DNA from: Nitriliruptoraceae bacterium
GTDB taxonomy: Bacteria > Actinomycetota > Nitriliruptoria > Nitriliruptorales > Nitriliruptoraceae
Direction of reading: 5' to 3'
Length of the DNA stretch: 11,821 nt
NCBI GenBank assembly: GCA_007120565.1
Contig: SKNK01000401.1
Coordinates: forward strand, 1 to 11,821
Shown here: positions 1 through 5,959 of the stretch, in pieces
How the letters are laid out: each line of letters begins with the position of its first letter
Numbering within the stretch: position 1 is the stretch's first letter
Position numbers and translations under genes: made by a program
Notes under the pieces: model-generated
Databases searched by the model: none
Seen by the model: the letters and a program-made list of their open reading frames with translations, nothing else
Told to the model about the DNA's origin: nothing

Positions 1-369
1 CACCCGGTGGAGAAGCCGCAGACCATCGCCACCGCGATCCGTATCGGTAACCCGGCCTCCTGGCAGCAGGCCGTCGATGCCGCTGAGGAGTCCAACGGGT
101 CGATCCGGTCGGTCACCGATCGCGAGATCATGGCCGCGTTCCGCCTCATCGCCCAGCACGGGGTGTTCGCCGAACTGGCCTCCGCAGCGTCGGTGGCTGG
201 CTTGCTCCAGCTGCATTCGGCGGGCGAGCTCGACCCCGGTCAGGTGCTCGTCTGCACGCTCACCGGGCATGGCTTGAAGGATCCCGAGTGGGCGATCAGC
301 GGAGCCGCAGCCCCGGTCAAGGTGCCCGCGGAACTCGAGGTGGTCGCCGCCGCCCTCGAGCTGACGTGA
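1..369 (+). CDS. thrC: Threonine synthase, C-terminal part (5' end outside window)
   Basis: Last 122 codons of threonine synthase, the PLP enzyme that converts O-phosphohomoserine to L-threonine in the cytoplasm. The frame is open from base 1 to the TGA at 367-369, so the gene begins upstream of the window. Diagnostic C-terminal blocks are visible: TAIRIGNPASW, then SVTDREI, then GVFAELASAAS, then TGHGLKDP near the end. All are typical of the short, bacterial/plant-like threonine synthases. The PLP lysine lies in the missing part. The GTG at position 7 is internal and is not a real start. The stop is followed 7 nt later by thrB, so the two are almost certainly co-transcribed and presumably translationally linked. 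Family assignment is firm; only the N-terminus is unseen. Confidence 0.95.
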   Translation, partial: HPVEKPQTIATAIRIGNPASWQQAVDAAEESNGSIRSVTDREIMAAFRLIAQHGVFAELASAASVAGLLQLHSAGELDPGQVLVCTLTGHGLKDPEWAISGAAAPVKVPAELEVVAAALELT

Positions 370-376
370 GCCTCCG

Positions 377-1351
377 GTGAGTTCCTCGTCCCCGCGCCAC
401 CACACCGTCCGTGTCCCTGCGACCTCGGCGAACCTCGGAGCGGGGTACGACGCGTTCGGGCTGGCCGTCGACCTCCACCTCGTCGTTCGAAGCCTGCCGC
501 GCCAGGAGCAGGCCGAGCGAGTGACGGGGGCAGGGGAGTGCGATCAGGTCGAAGGAAGCGACGACAACCTGATCTGGCGGGCGGTGCTGGCCTTCTGCGA
601 ACAGCAGGACGTCGCGGTCCCCGAGGTGGCGTTGCGCACGACCAGCGCCATCCCCATGGAACGCGGCCTCGGCTCCTCGTCGTCGGCCATCGTCGCCGGG
701 CTGGTGCTGGCACGGGCGCTGACCGGCACGCCCGTCAGCGACCAGGACCTCGTCGCGCTCGCCGATGAGCTGGAAGGCCATCCTGACAACGTCGCGCCCG
801 CCCTTCTGGGCGGGCTGGTCGTGTGCAGCCGCGATGACCACGGTGTGGTCGTGACCCGTCGGATCAACCCGACGCCTCGGCTCCGCCCCGTCCTGTTCGT
901 TCCGACGACGAGGCAGTCCACCTCCGATGCTCGCGCGGTCCTTCCCGACCACCTCGACGTCGCCGACGCGGCGCTGCAGGCCTCACGGGCCGGACACGTG
1001 CTTGGCGCGCTGAGCGGGCTGTGGCCCGCGGACCCACGTCTGAGCGGGGACCGCCTGCACGAACCTGCTCGGGCGGCGGTGATGGAGCCGTCGACGGAAC
1101 TGTTGACGGGCTTGCGTGCTGCCGGTGTGCATGCCTGGTTGTCGGGTGCCGGGCCGTCGGTCGCCTCGGCGGTGCCCGATGCCGACCACGATCAGGCGAT
1201 GGCCGGCCGGTGTGCGGAGTTGGCCGCGAGGCACGGCTTCGAGGTGCGGCGCTTGGCGTTCGATCTGTCTGGAGCGGTCGCGTGCCCCGACGGAGCATGT
1301 GCGTTCGCTGGTGGAACGGGGTGCGCATCCTGCCCCCGTCAGGGGTTATGA
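377..1351 (+). CDS. thrB: Homoserine kinase with an extra cysteine-rich C-terminal tail
   Basis: GHMP-family kinase that phosphorylates homoserine using ATP, the step before threonine synthase; 324 aa, close to the usual 300-320. GHMP motif 1 is VPATSANLGAGYDAFG (residues 13-28). The ATP-binding loop is PMERGLGSSSSA (93-104). The substrate/Mg region is LEGHPDNVAPA (132-142). C-terminal motif 3 is WLSGAGPSVASAV (254-266). The start is GTG, 7 nt after thrC; the upstream ribosome binding site is weak, which fits translational coupling to thrC. After the last conserved strand there is a short tail with four cysteines (C303, C308, C316, C319; spacing C-X4-C-X7-C-X2-C) that I do not associate with this family. 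The assignment is very secure; the function of the tail is unknown. Confidence 0.96.
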   Translation: MSSSSPRHHTVRVPATSANLGAGYDAFGLAVDLHLVVRSLPRQEQAERVTGAGECDQVEGSDDNLIWRAVLAFCEQQDVAVPEVALRTTSAIPMERGLGSSSSAIVAGLVLARALTGTPVSDQDLVALADELEGHPDNVAPALLGGLVVCSRDDHGVVVTRRINPTPRLRPVLFVPTTRQSTSDARAVLPDHLDVADAALQASRAGHVLGALSGLWPADPRLSGDRLHEPARAAVMEPSTELLTGLRAAGVHAWLSGAGPSVASAVPDADHDQAMAGRCAELAARHGFEVRRLAFDLSGAVACPDGACAFAGGTGCASCPRQGL

Positions 1352-1740
1352 TGACCGGAGTCTCCGCAACGTTCGTTCGCGGATCGCGATCCTGGGACAC
1401 CGTTCCCGCTCTCTGATCTCCTTCGGCACGTGTCCGTGAGGGCCACCGTCGGCATCGAGGGAAGTACGGTGGAGGGCGCGCGATGACGGGTCTCCCTCAT
1501 CTGCCCGACCTTTCGAGGACCGTTCCTCGCGAATATTGCGGCGGTCGTTGGTCAGCATCTGTTGATCACCGACGTCCGATCGACACCCCTGCCACCTCCC
1601 AACACGTCGGGATGCGTGGGAGAGATAACCCCTCGGCCAGCTGATCCGCTGGCGTTCGACGACACCGGCGGCTCGCCGGGCCACCACCGGACCGGGCTCC
1701 GTGCCCACCTCCGCTGCTGCAGACCACCCTGGAGATGTAT
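1352..1740 (+). promoter_or_regulatory. 389-bp leader between thrB and rho
   Basis: This gene-free stretch most likely holds the rho promoter and untranslated leader. It contains a perfect 12-bp palindrome GGATCGCGATCC (1381-1392), a 6-bp hairpin CGAGGA/TCCTCG with a CCGT loop (1514-1529), an inverted repeat CTCCCA/TGGGAG (1596-1601 and 1617-1622), and a 53-codon ORF with a strong ribosome binding site (listed separately). A TATGAT hexamer (1347-1352) overlaps the thrB stop and would make a good -10 box, but I find no convincing -35 at the right distance. I therefore cannot place the transcription start. In E. coli rho is autoregulated through its leader; the long leader here is compatible with that, by inference only. 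Confidence 0.5.
1483..1644 (+). CDS. Candidate 53-aa leader peptide upstream of rho
   Basis: Small ORF from ATG 1483 to TGA 1644, ending 96 nt before rho. GGAGG at 1471-1475 sits 7 nt from the ATG, an ideal Shine-Dalgarno placement and better than that of many annotated genes here. The peptide has no membrane segment or motif that I recognise. Third codon positions are only about half G/C in the first 30 codons, far below the neighbouring genes, so it does not look like a conserved protein. If it is real, its role is more likely regulatory, since ribosomes reading it would shield the rho leader. E. coli rho has a comparable 33-codon leader, rhoL. A chance ORF remains quite possible. Confidence 0.3.
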   Translation: MTGLPHLPDLSRTVPREYCGGRWSASVDHRRPIDTPATSQHVGMRGRDNPSAS

Positions 1741-3483
1741 ATGGACCGCAGCCTGCTCGAGAAGAAGGCCCTCGTCGAGCTTCGCGAGATCGCTTCGACC
1801 CTCGAGCTTCGTGGCTACCAGCGCATGAAGAAGGCCGACCTGATCGACCTCATCATCGAGACCGGTAGCTCGGGCAACGGCTCGAACGGTGCCTCGTCCG
1901 GGGAAGAACGCGATGCCGATGACACCTCGGCCGAGGAGTCCGAGAGCTCGAGCGGCGAGGGTGCGTCTGACTCGGACTCGTCGGAGGAGACGGACACGGC
2001 CGAGCGCTCGTCGGACGAGTCATCCGGCGATGGCAACGGGGGCCGCACCTCGACCCGGGTGCGTGCGCGGCAGCGGTCCGGCGACGACGACCGCAGCTCT
2101 CGCGGTGGCCGTAGTGGGGATGATCGCGGGAGCGATGACCGGGGCGGCTCGTCCCGTTCGAGCGACCAGAAGGACGGCGGCGGGCAGGGCTCGGGCGATG
2201 GCTCCGGTGCTCGTGAGGGACACGGCTCCGGCGGGGACAACCGTGAGCAGGACGACAACCGCAACCGTCGGGGCGAGCGCCGCCGCAAGGGCCGTGGCCA
2301 GCAGCAAGGTGGCCAGCAGGGCCAGCAAGGTGGCGGACAGCAGGACAACCTCGACGATGCCGAGGTGCGCGAGGGTGTGCTGGACCTGCTGCCCGAGGGG
2401 TACGGGTTCTTGCGGACCACCGGCTACCTGTCGGGAGACCGGGACGTCTACGTCTCCCAGTCCTTCGTCCGTCGGTTCGACCTGCGCCGCGGTGACAAGG
2501 TGGCCGGCCCGATCCGCCGCAACAAGAACAACGACAAGTTCCCGGCGCTGGCTCGGGTGGACACGATCGAGGGCAAGGCGATCGATCCGAACTCGCCGCC
2601 GAAGAAGCGGCCGGCGTTCAAGGACCTGACGCCGCTGTTCCCGACCGAACGGCTCCACCTCGAGCTCGACGAGGGCACCCCGATGTCGATGCGCCTCGTT
2701 GAGATGATGGCGCCCATCGGCAAGGGGCAGCGCGGCCTGTTGGTCTCGCCGCCGAAGGCGGGCAAGACCACGGTGCTCAAGCAGCTGGCGCACTCGATCG
2801 AGGCCAACCAGCCGGACGTCCACCTCATGGTGCTGCTCGTCGACGAGCGGCCCGAAGAGGTCACCGACTTCGAGCGGTCCACCAAGGGCGAGGTCATCTC
2901 CTCCACCTTCGATCGCCCCGCTGAGGACCACACCCAGGTCGCCGAGCTGTGCATCGAGCGGGCCAAGCGTCTGGTCGAGACCGGCCAGGACGTCGTCATC
3001 CTGCTCGACTCCATCACCCGCTTGGGGCGTGCCTACAACCTGGCGATCCCGACCTCGGGCAAGGTCCTGTCCGGCGGGGTCGACTCTGCGGCCCTGTACC
3101 CACCGAAGCGCTTCTTCGGTGCGGCCCGCAACATCGAGGAGGGCGGCAGCCTCACGATCATCGCCACGGCGCTGATCGACACCGGCTCCAAGATGGACGA
3201 GGTCATCTTCGAGGAGTTCAAGGGCACCGGGAACATGGAGCTGCGGCTCGACCGGCGGCTCGAGCAGAAGCGGATCTTCCCGGCGATCGACATCCAGGCG
3301 TCGGGCACCCGCCGCGAGGAACTGCTGCTCGCCGAGGACCAGATCGAGACGGTCTGGAAGCTGCGTCGCCTGCTGGCCACCATGGATGCCGAGGCGTCGT
3401 TGCAGCTGCTCATCGACAAGCTGCGTGCGACCAAGTCCAACAGCCAGTTCCTGCAGATGATCGCCAAGTCCAACCTGCAGTAG
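1741..3483 (+). CDS. rho: Transcription termination factor Rho with long disordered insertion
   Basis: Hexameric RNA-dependent ATPase/helicase that terminates transcription; 580 aa. Domains, numbered from ATG 1741: Rho_N helical domain (1-40); a low-complexity insert (about 41-205) rich in Ser, Asp, Glu, Gly, Arg and Gln; the cold-shock-like RNA-binding domain (about 209-278, with EGYGFLRT); then the RecA-like motor. Walker A is SPPKAGKTT (336-344), followed by LLVDERPEEV and Walker B VVILLDSITRLGRAYN. The Q- and R-loop regions are intact. Leu is kept at the bicyclomycin-pocket position where M. tuberculosis Rho carries Met. I chose ATG 1741 because GGAG (1731-1734) is 6 nt upstream; the in-frame ATG at 1735 would touch the GGAG directly. 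E. coli Rho is 419 aa; the difference is nearly all insert, as known for Micrococcus and Mycobacterium Rho. Confidence 0.97.
   Translation: MDRSLLEKKALVELREIASTLELRGYQRMKKADLIDLIIETGSSGNGSNGASSGEERDADDTSAEESESSSGEGASDSDSSEETDTAERSSDESSGDGNGGRTSTRVRARQRSGDDDRSSRGGRSGDDRGSDDRGGSSRSSDQKDGGGQGSGDGSGAREGHGSGGDNREQDDNRNRRGERRRKGRGQQQGGQQGQQGGGQQDNLDDAEVREGVLDLLPEGYGFLRTTGYLSGDRDVYVSQSFVRRFDLRRGDKVAGPIRRNKNNDKFPALARVDTIEGKAIDPNSPPKKRPAFKDLTPLFPTERLHLELDEGTPMSMRLVEMMAPIGKGQRGLLVSPPKAGKTTVLKQLAHSIEANQPDVHLMVLLVDERPEEVTDFERSTKGEVISSTFDRPAEDHTQVAELCIERAKRLVETGQDVVILLDSITRLGRAYNLAIPTSGKVLSGGVDSAALYPPKRFFGAARNIEEGGSLTIIATALIDTGSKMDEVIFEEFKGTGNMELRLDRRLEQKRIFPAIDIQASGTRREELLLAEDQIETVWKLRRLLATMDAEASLQLLIDKLRATKSNSQFLQMIAKSNLQ
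2296..2327 (+). repeat. GGCCAGCA short repeats in the Gln/Gly-rich part of rho
   Basis: Three copies of GGCCAGCA (2296-2303, 2311-2318, 2320-2327) encode the QQGGQQGQQGG stretch just before the RNA-binding domain of Rho. This is a simple-sequence tract within the disordered insert and a likely site of slippage and length variation between strains. Confidence 0.6.
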
Positions 3484-3493
3484 GTGTCAGACG

Positions 3494-3534
3494 AAGCTGA
3501 AGGGCCGCCCCGTATCGGGGCGGCCCTTCAGCTT
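3494..3534. terminator. Bidirectional terminator between rho and the BI-1 gene
   Basis: Perfect 19-bp inverted repeat, arms 3494-3512 and 3516-3534, with a 3-nt TAT loop. It starts 10 nt after the rho stop and ends 18 nt before the stop of the convergent membrane-protein gene. The arm sequence begins AAGCTGAAGGGCC. There is no real T-tract on either side, which is common for actinobacterial hairpin terminators. The near-perfect symmetry means it can act on transcripts from both directions. Confidence 0.85.
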
Positions 3535-3552
3535 GGACGTTGACGAGAGAGG

Positions 3553-4275
3553 TCAGCGGCGCATGAGGATCTGCAGCACGTACCAGAACAGCAGCGCGAT
3601 CGAGCTGAACAGGTTCATCGCCGCGGGGATCTCGGCCTCTGGTGGGTACGTGCGGTAGACCTGCTGGGTCGAGTACAGGATCGCGGCGCCGGCGAACCCG
3701 ACCATCGCGACGCTGAACCACATCCCGAGCCCGGTACCGAACACCACCCCGCCGACGATCAGGACCAGGGCGAGCACCCCGCCCCACATCAGGAACCCGC
3801 GCAGGAAGCTGAAGTCCTTGCCCGTGGTCAGCGCGATGAACGACAGTCCGGCGAAGGCCAGGATCGACAGCCACGCCGCCTGGGAGATGATGCCCTCGTA
3901 CGCCGGATCGGCTTGGCCGAGGGCATGAGCCATGAACAGCACGCCGGTGAACAGCACGGCGTTCGCGCCGATCAGCAGCAGGTAGCCGCCCCACTGGCCG
4001 GCGCGGGTCTGTGCCTTGATGCCGAGGTTGTTGGCCATCCAGCTGACGACCATGAACCCGCCGAGCAGGAGCAGCCAGTTCGTCTGGACGATCAACTCGG
4101 CCATGAACTGGGCGAACCCGTAGGCGAACATCAGGTACTGCATCCCGATGAACGCGGCGATGCCGGCCATCACCAGCCCGTAGACACGGGCCATGAAGCG
4201 ACCGCGGACCTCACGAGGGTGATCGACGACGGGCATGGTCGGGGTGGCGGGCATGCCCTGGGGTTGTGCGCTCAT
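3553..4275 (-). CDS. Bax inhibitor-1 (BI-1/TMBIM, YccA-type) family membrane protein
   Basis: Inner-membrane protein of 240 aa with about seven hydrophobic segments (residues roughly 31-50, 65-82, 97-118, 132-150, 160-180, 187-203, 218-236), the standard BI-1 fold. Family marks include AAILYSTQQVYRTYP after TM6 and AAMNLFSSIALLF in TM7. Characterised members such as Bacillus YetJ are pH-gated calcium leak channels controlled by an Asp pair in TM6/TM7. Here both positions are Ser (S202 in YST, and S225), so the usual gating dyad appears to be missing. The start at 4275 is chosen because AGGAGG lies 8 nt upstream; a further upstream ATG at 4344 adds a Pro-rich stretch and would put that site inside the gene. 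It converges on rho across a shared terminator and diverges from the next gene. The physiological role is unknown. Confidence 0.88.
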   Translation of the reverse strand: MSAQPQGMPATPTMPVVDHPREVRGRFMARVYGLVMAGIAAFIGMQYLMFAYGFAQFMAELIVQTNWLLLLGGFMVVSWMANNLGIKAQTRAGQWGGYLLLIGANAVLFTGVLFMAHALGQADPAYEGIISQAAWLSILAFAGLSFIALTTGKDFSFLRGFLMWGGVLALVLIVGGVVFGTGLGMWFSVAMVGFAGAAILYSTQQVYRTYPPEAEIPAAMNLFSSIALLFWYVLQILMRR

Positions 4276-4490
4276 GTACGTGTCCTCCTGCCCTGGGGGC
4301 GGGGGGTGATCTAGCGGGGGATCGTGCGACAGTGTGCCCGACAACCGCGTTGACGACCACGCAGGTGAGCCCCCCGCGCGCAGGGGTCTGTCGCCATCGA
4401 GGTCGTGCGCTCCTCTCGCCCCGACGAGTAGGGTCCGCCGGGCGCCGGATCCGTTCCGAACGCGATCGGCGCAGGCTCTGGGAGGTTGGG

Positions 4491-5288
4491 ATGAGCGAAG
4501 AGACCTTGCGGCAGTTGGTCGCCGCGCACCGAGGTGTGTTCGACGGGCTGCGCGACGCCGTCGACGGGTTGGATGCTTCAGGGTGGGCCACCGAGACCGG
4601 CTGCCCCGGGTGGGACGTGCACGATCAGATCGCCCACGTCATCGGCGTCGAGCGGACCATGCTTGGTGATGCCCCCGACGAGGTGGAGCTCCCCGACCTG
4701 CCCCACATCAAGAACGACTTCGGCAAGGTCGTCGAGGTGGCGATCCAAGCCCGTCGCGGGGTCTCGGCGGAGGATCTGCTGCAGGAAGCCGACGAGGTCT
4801 TCGCGCGGCGGCTCGCCGTGCTCGAGGGCCTGGAACCGGCCGCGTTGCAGGAGCCGATGGATGGCGCCGCCGGGCTGCGGCTCAAGGGTTCCCAGATGCT
4901 GCGGCTCCGCGTGTTCGACATGGTGTGCCACGAACATGACATCCGGCGGGCACTCGGCCGCGAGGGAGACACGCAGGGGCCACACGTCGACGTCAGCGTC
5001 GAACAGGTGCTCCGCGGGTGGGCTCGCGCCCTGCCCCCTGGCGTCGAGAGCGGGATCCTCGAGGTGGTCGTTGCCGATGGCCCCACTGCCCGACTCGACC
5101 TGGCGGATGGCACGCTGCACCGCGATGGCGAGGGGCCGGACCCGACCGCGACGTGCCACCTCGACGTTGGGGAGCTCCTCGCGATCGCTGCCGGGCGTAG
5201 CGATGCGCCCGGCCCCTCCCAGTTGCGGATCGACGGCGATCGGGACTGGGTAGCCAGGGCGCTCGCCGGAGCGGCGATCACGCCGTAG
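4491..5288 (+). CDS. DinB/MDMPI-type protein (maleylpyruvate isomerase family, TIGR03083-like)
   Basis: 265-aa protein of the DinB/YfiT-like superfamily, actinobacterial 'maleylpyruvate isomerase family mycothiol-dependent' branch. The N-terminal four-helix metal-binding half shows ETGCPGWDVHDQIAHV (residues 35-50, with metal ligand candidate H49) and MVCHEHDIRRALG (144-156, with candidates H147 and H149). The C-terminal half (about 165-265) resembles the SCP2-like MDMPI C-terminal domain. Members use or are thought to use mycothiol as thiol cofactor in detoxification or transfer reactions, but the substrate cannot be read from sequence. ATG 4491 is chosen over the longer frame from 4266 because GGAGG (4481-4485) is 5 nt upstream and the upstream residues are Arg-rich and not protein-like. 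It is a single-gene unit diverging from the BI-1 gene. Confidence 0.85.
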   Translation: MSEETLRQLVAAHRGVFDGLRDAVDGLDASGWATETGCPGWDVHDQIAHVIGVERTMLGDAPDEVELPDLPHIKNDFGKVVEVAIQARRGVSAEDLLQEADEVFARRLAVLEGLEPAALQEPMDGAAGLRLKGSQMLRLRVFDMVCHEHDIRRALGREGDTQGPHVDVSVEQVLRGWARALPPGVESGILEVVVADGPTARLDLADGTLHRDGEGPDPTATCHLDVGELLAIAAGRSDAPGPSQLRIDGDRDWVARALAGAAITP

Positions 5289-5416
5289 TGCCCTCCGCGG
5301 AGGCACCAGCGGCCTCTCGTTGCCTCTCCACCCGGCGTTCGGCCCGGAGCATCGAGTTCGACTGGGTAAGGTGCGCCGACGGCCGTCCACCCGTCCATCC
5401 GGGTCCGTCACACCCC
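5289..5416. other. Gap after the MDMPI gene: small palindromes, possible weak terminator
   Basis: First part of the 307-bp gap before rpmE. A perfect palindrome CCTCCGCGGAGG (5292-5303) begins 4 nt after the stop. GAGGC (5300-5304) can pair with GCCTC (5312-5316), or GAGGCA (5300-5305) with TGCCTC (5321-5326). These could give a modest Rho-independent terminator for the upstream gene, but no T-tract follows. I see no ORF worth calling. The rest of the gap is the rpmE promoter and leader. Confidence 0.4.
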
Positions 5417-5446
5417 GTGACGATGTCGTAAGCGCTCTGCTACCCT
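5417..5446 (+). promoter_or_regulatory. Candidate rpmE promoter
   Basis: GTGACG (5417-5422), an 18-nt spacer, and TACCCT (5441-5446) form a plausible housekeeping sigma promoter for a GC-rich actinobacterium. Transcription would start near 5452-5454, directly before the first leader hairpin, giving a leader of roughly 140 nt before the rpmE start. It was assigned by eye from matches to the TTGACA/TATAAT consensus. Confidence 0.45.
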
Positions 5447-5452
5447 TGCCTC

Positions 5453-5595
5453 TCAGCGCGCCCTAAGGGCGCGCGATCGCGTGACAGGGCCGGAGTCCAC
5501 CGGCCTCAGCTCGGCCGACGTACCTCGCATCCGCGCCTGTCACCTGTACGACCATCCCCCTGATCCCCACGCCGCGTGCCGGTTGGAGGACGACG
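5453..5595 (+). promoter_or_regulatory. Structured rpmE leader, candidate L31 autoregulatory element
   Basis: The leader RNA begins with an 8-bp hairpin GCGCGCCC/GGGCGCGC around a TAA loop (5456-5474). A long-range stem GTGACAGG (5481-5488) with CCTGTCAC (5536-5543) then closes a domain. Inside it two hairpins compete: GGCCGG/CCGGCC (5488-5493 with 5500-5505) and CGGCC/GGCCG (5501-5505 with 5513-5517), which share bases and cannot form together. GGAGG (5585-5589) lies 6 nt before the ATG. Ribosomal-protein leaders for L31 have been described in several bacterial groups, including actinobacteria. I cannot confirm here that this matches the published consensus. Confidence 0.4.
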
Positions 5596-5802
5596 ATGAA
5601 GCAAGACATCCACCCCGAGTACACCCTCGCGACCGTCACCTGCTCCTGTGGGAGCACCTTCGAGACGCGCGCGACCGTCGACAGCATCAGCGTCGACCTG
5701 TGCAACAAGTGCCACCCGTTCTACACCGGCAAGCAGAAGCTGGTCGACACCGGTGGCCGCGTTGACCGCTTCAAGCGCCGTCTGGAGAAGGCCGGCCAGT
5801 AG
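5596..5802 (+). CDS. rpmE: 50S ribosomal protein L31 (zinc-binding type)
   Basis: 68-aa large-subunit ribosomal protein L31 that bridges the 50S and 30S subunits. The four zinc-ligand cysteines are present as C16-X-C18 and C36-X2-C39 (TCSCG and LCNKCHPFYTG), making this the 'C+' form that carries zinc, as opposed to the zinc-free paralogue used under zinc starvation. The C-terminus GGRVDRFKRRLEK is typical. The start is secured by GGAGG 6 nt upstream of the ATG. In many actinobacteria rpmE lies directly downstream of rho and upstream of prfA; here two genes separate it from rho, and prfA does not follow within the window. Confidence 0.97.
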   Translation: MKQDIHPEYTLATVTCSCGSTFETRATVDSISVDLCNKCHPFYTGKQKLVDTGGRVDRFKRRLEKAGQ

Positions 5803-5815
5803 GCCAGCAGCCACC

Positions 5816-5851
5816 AGGACCGCCGCCGAGGATCATCCCGGCGGCGGTTCT
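5816..5851 (+). terminator. rpmE terminator hairpin
   Basis: A 13-bp stem with one G-U pair (5816-5828 with 5839-5851; core CCGCCGCCG/CGGCGGCGG) starts 13 nt after the rpmE stop. The loop AGGATCATCC can itself fold by GGA/TCC pairing. The following bases (TTCTTGCTGTTG) are only mildly T-rich. Confidence 0.75.
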
Positions 5852-5959
5852 TGCTGTTGTGGCTGGTGGTCGCGGGCTGGTGTGCATCCTCGGCGATGAG
5901 TCGAACCGCGCGGGCCGGTCTACCTCCGCGACCGGTACGTCGTCGACCGCGGAGGGCCA

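Noticed and set aside
317..952. 211-codon minus-strand frame over thrB
   Set aside because: It is an antisense shadow of clear GHMP kinase coding sequence.
1347..1352. TATGAT as a -10 box for rho
   Set aside because: A good hexamer, but I find no acceptable -35 16-18 nt upstream, so it was not called as a promoter.
2020..2931. 303-codon minus-strand frame within rho
   Set aside because: It is a shadow of the GC-rich rho coding sequence; it matches no family I know and has repetitive composition.
4276..4344. Upstream ATG (4344) for the BI-1 gene
   Set aside because: The added residues are Pro-rich, and the strong AGGAGG for ATG 4275 would fall inside the coding region.
4266..4490. Upstream extension of the MDMPI-type frame
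   Set aside because: It overlaps the start of the divergent BI-1 gene, is Arg/Cys-rich and unlike the family; GGAGG supports ATG 4491.
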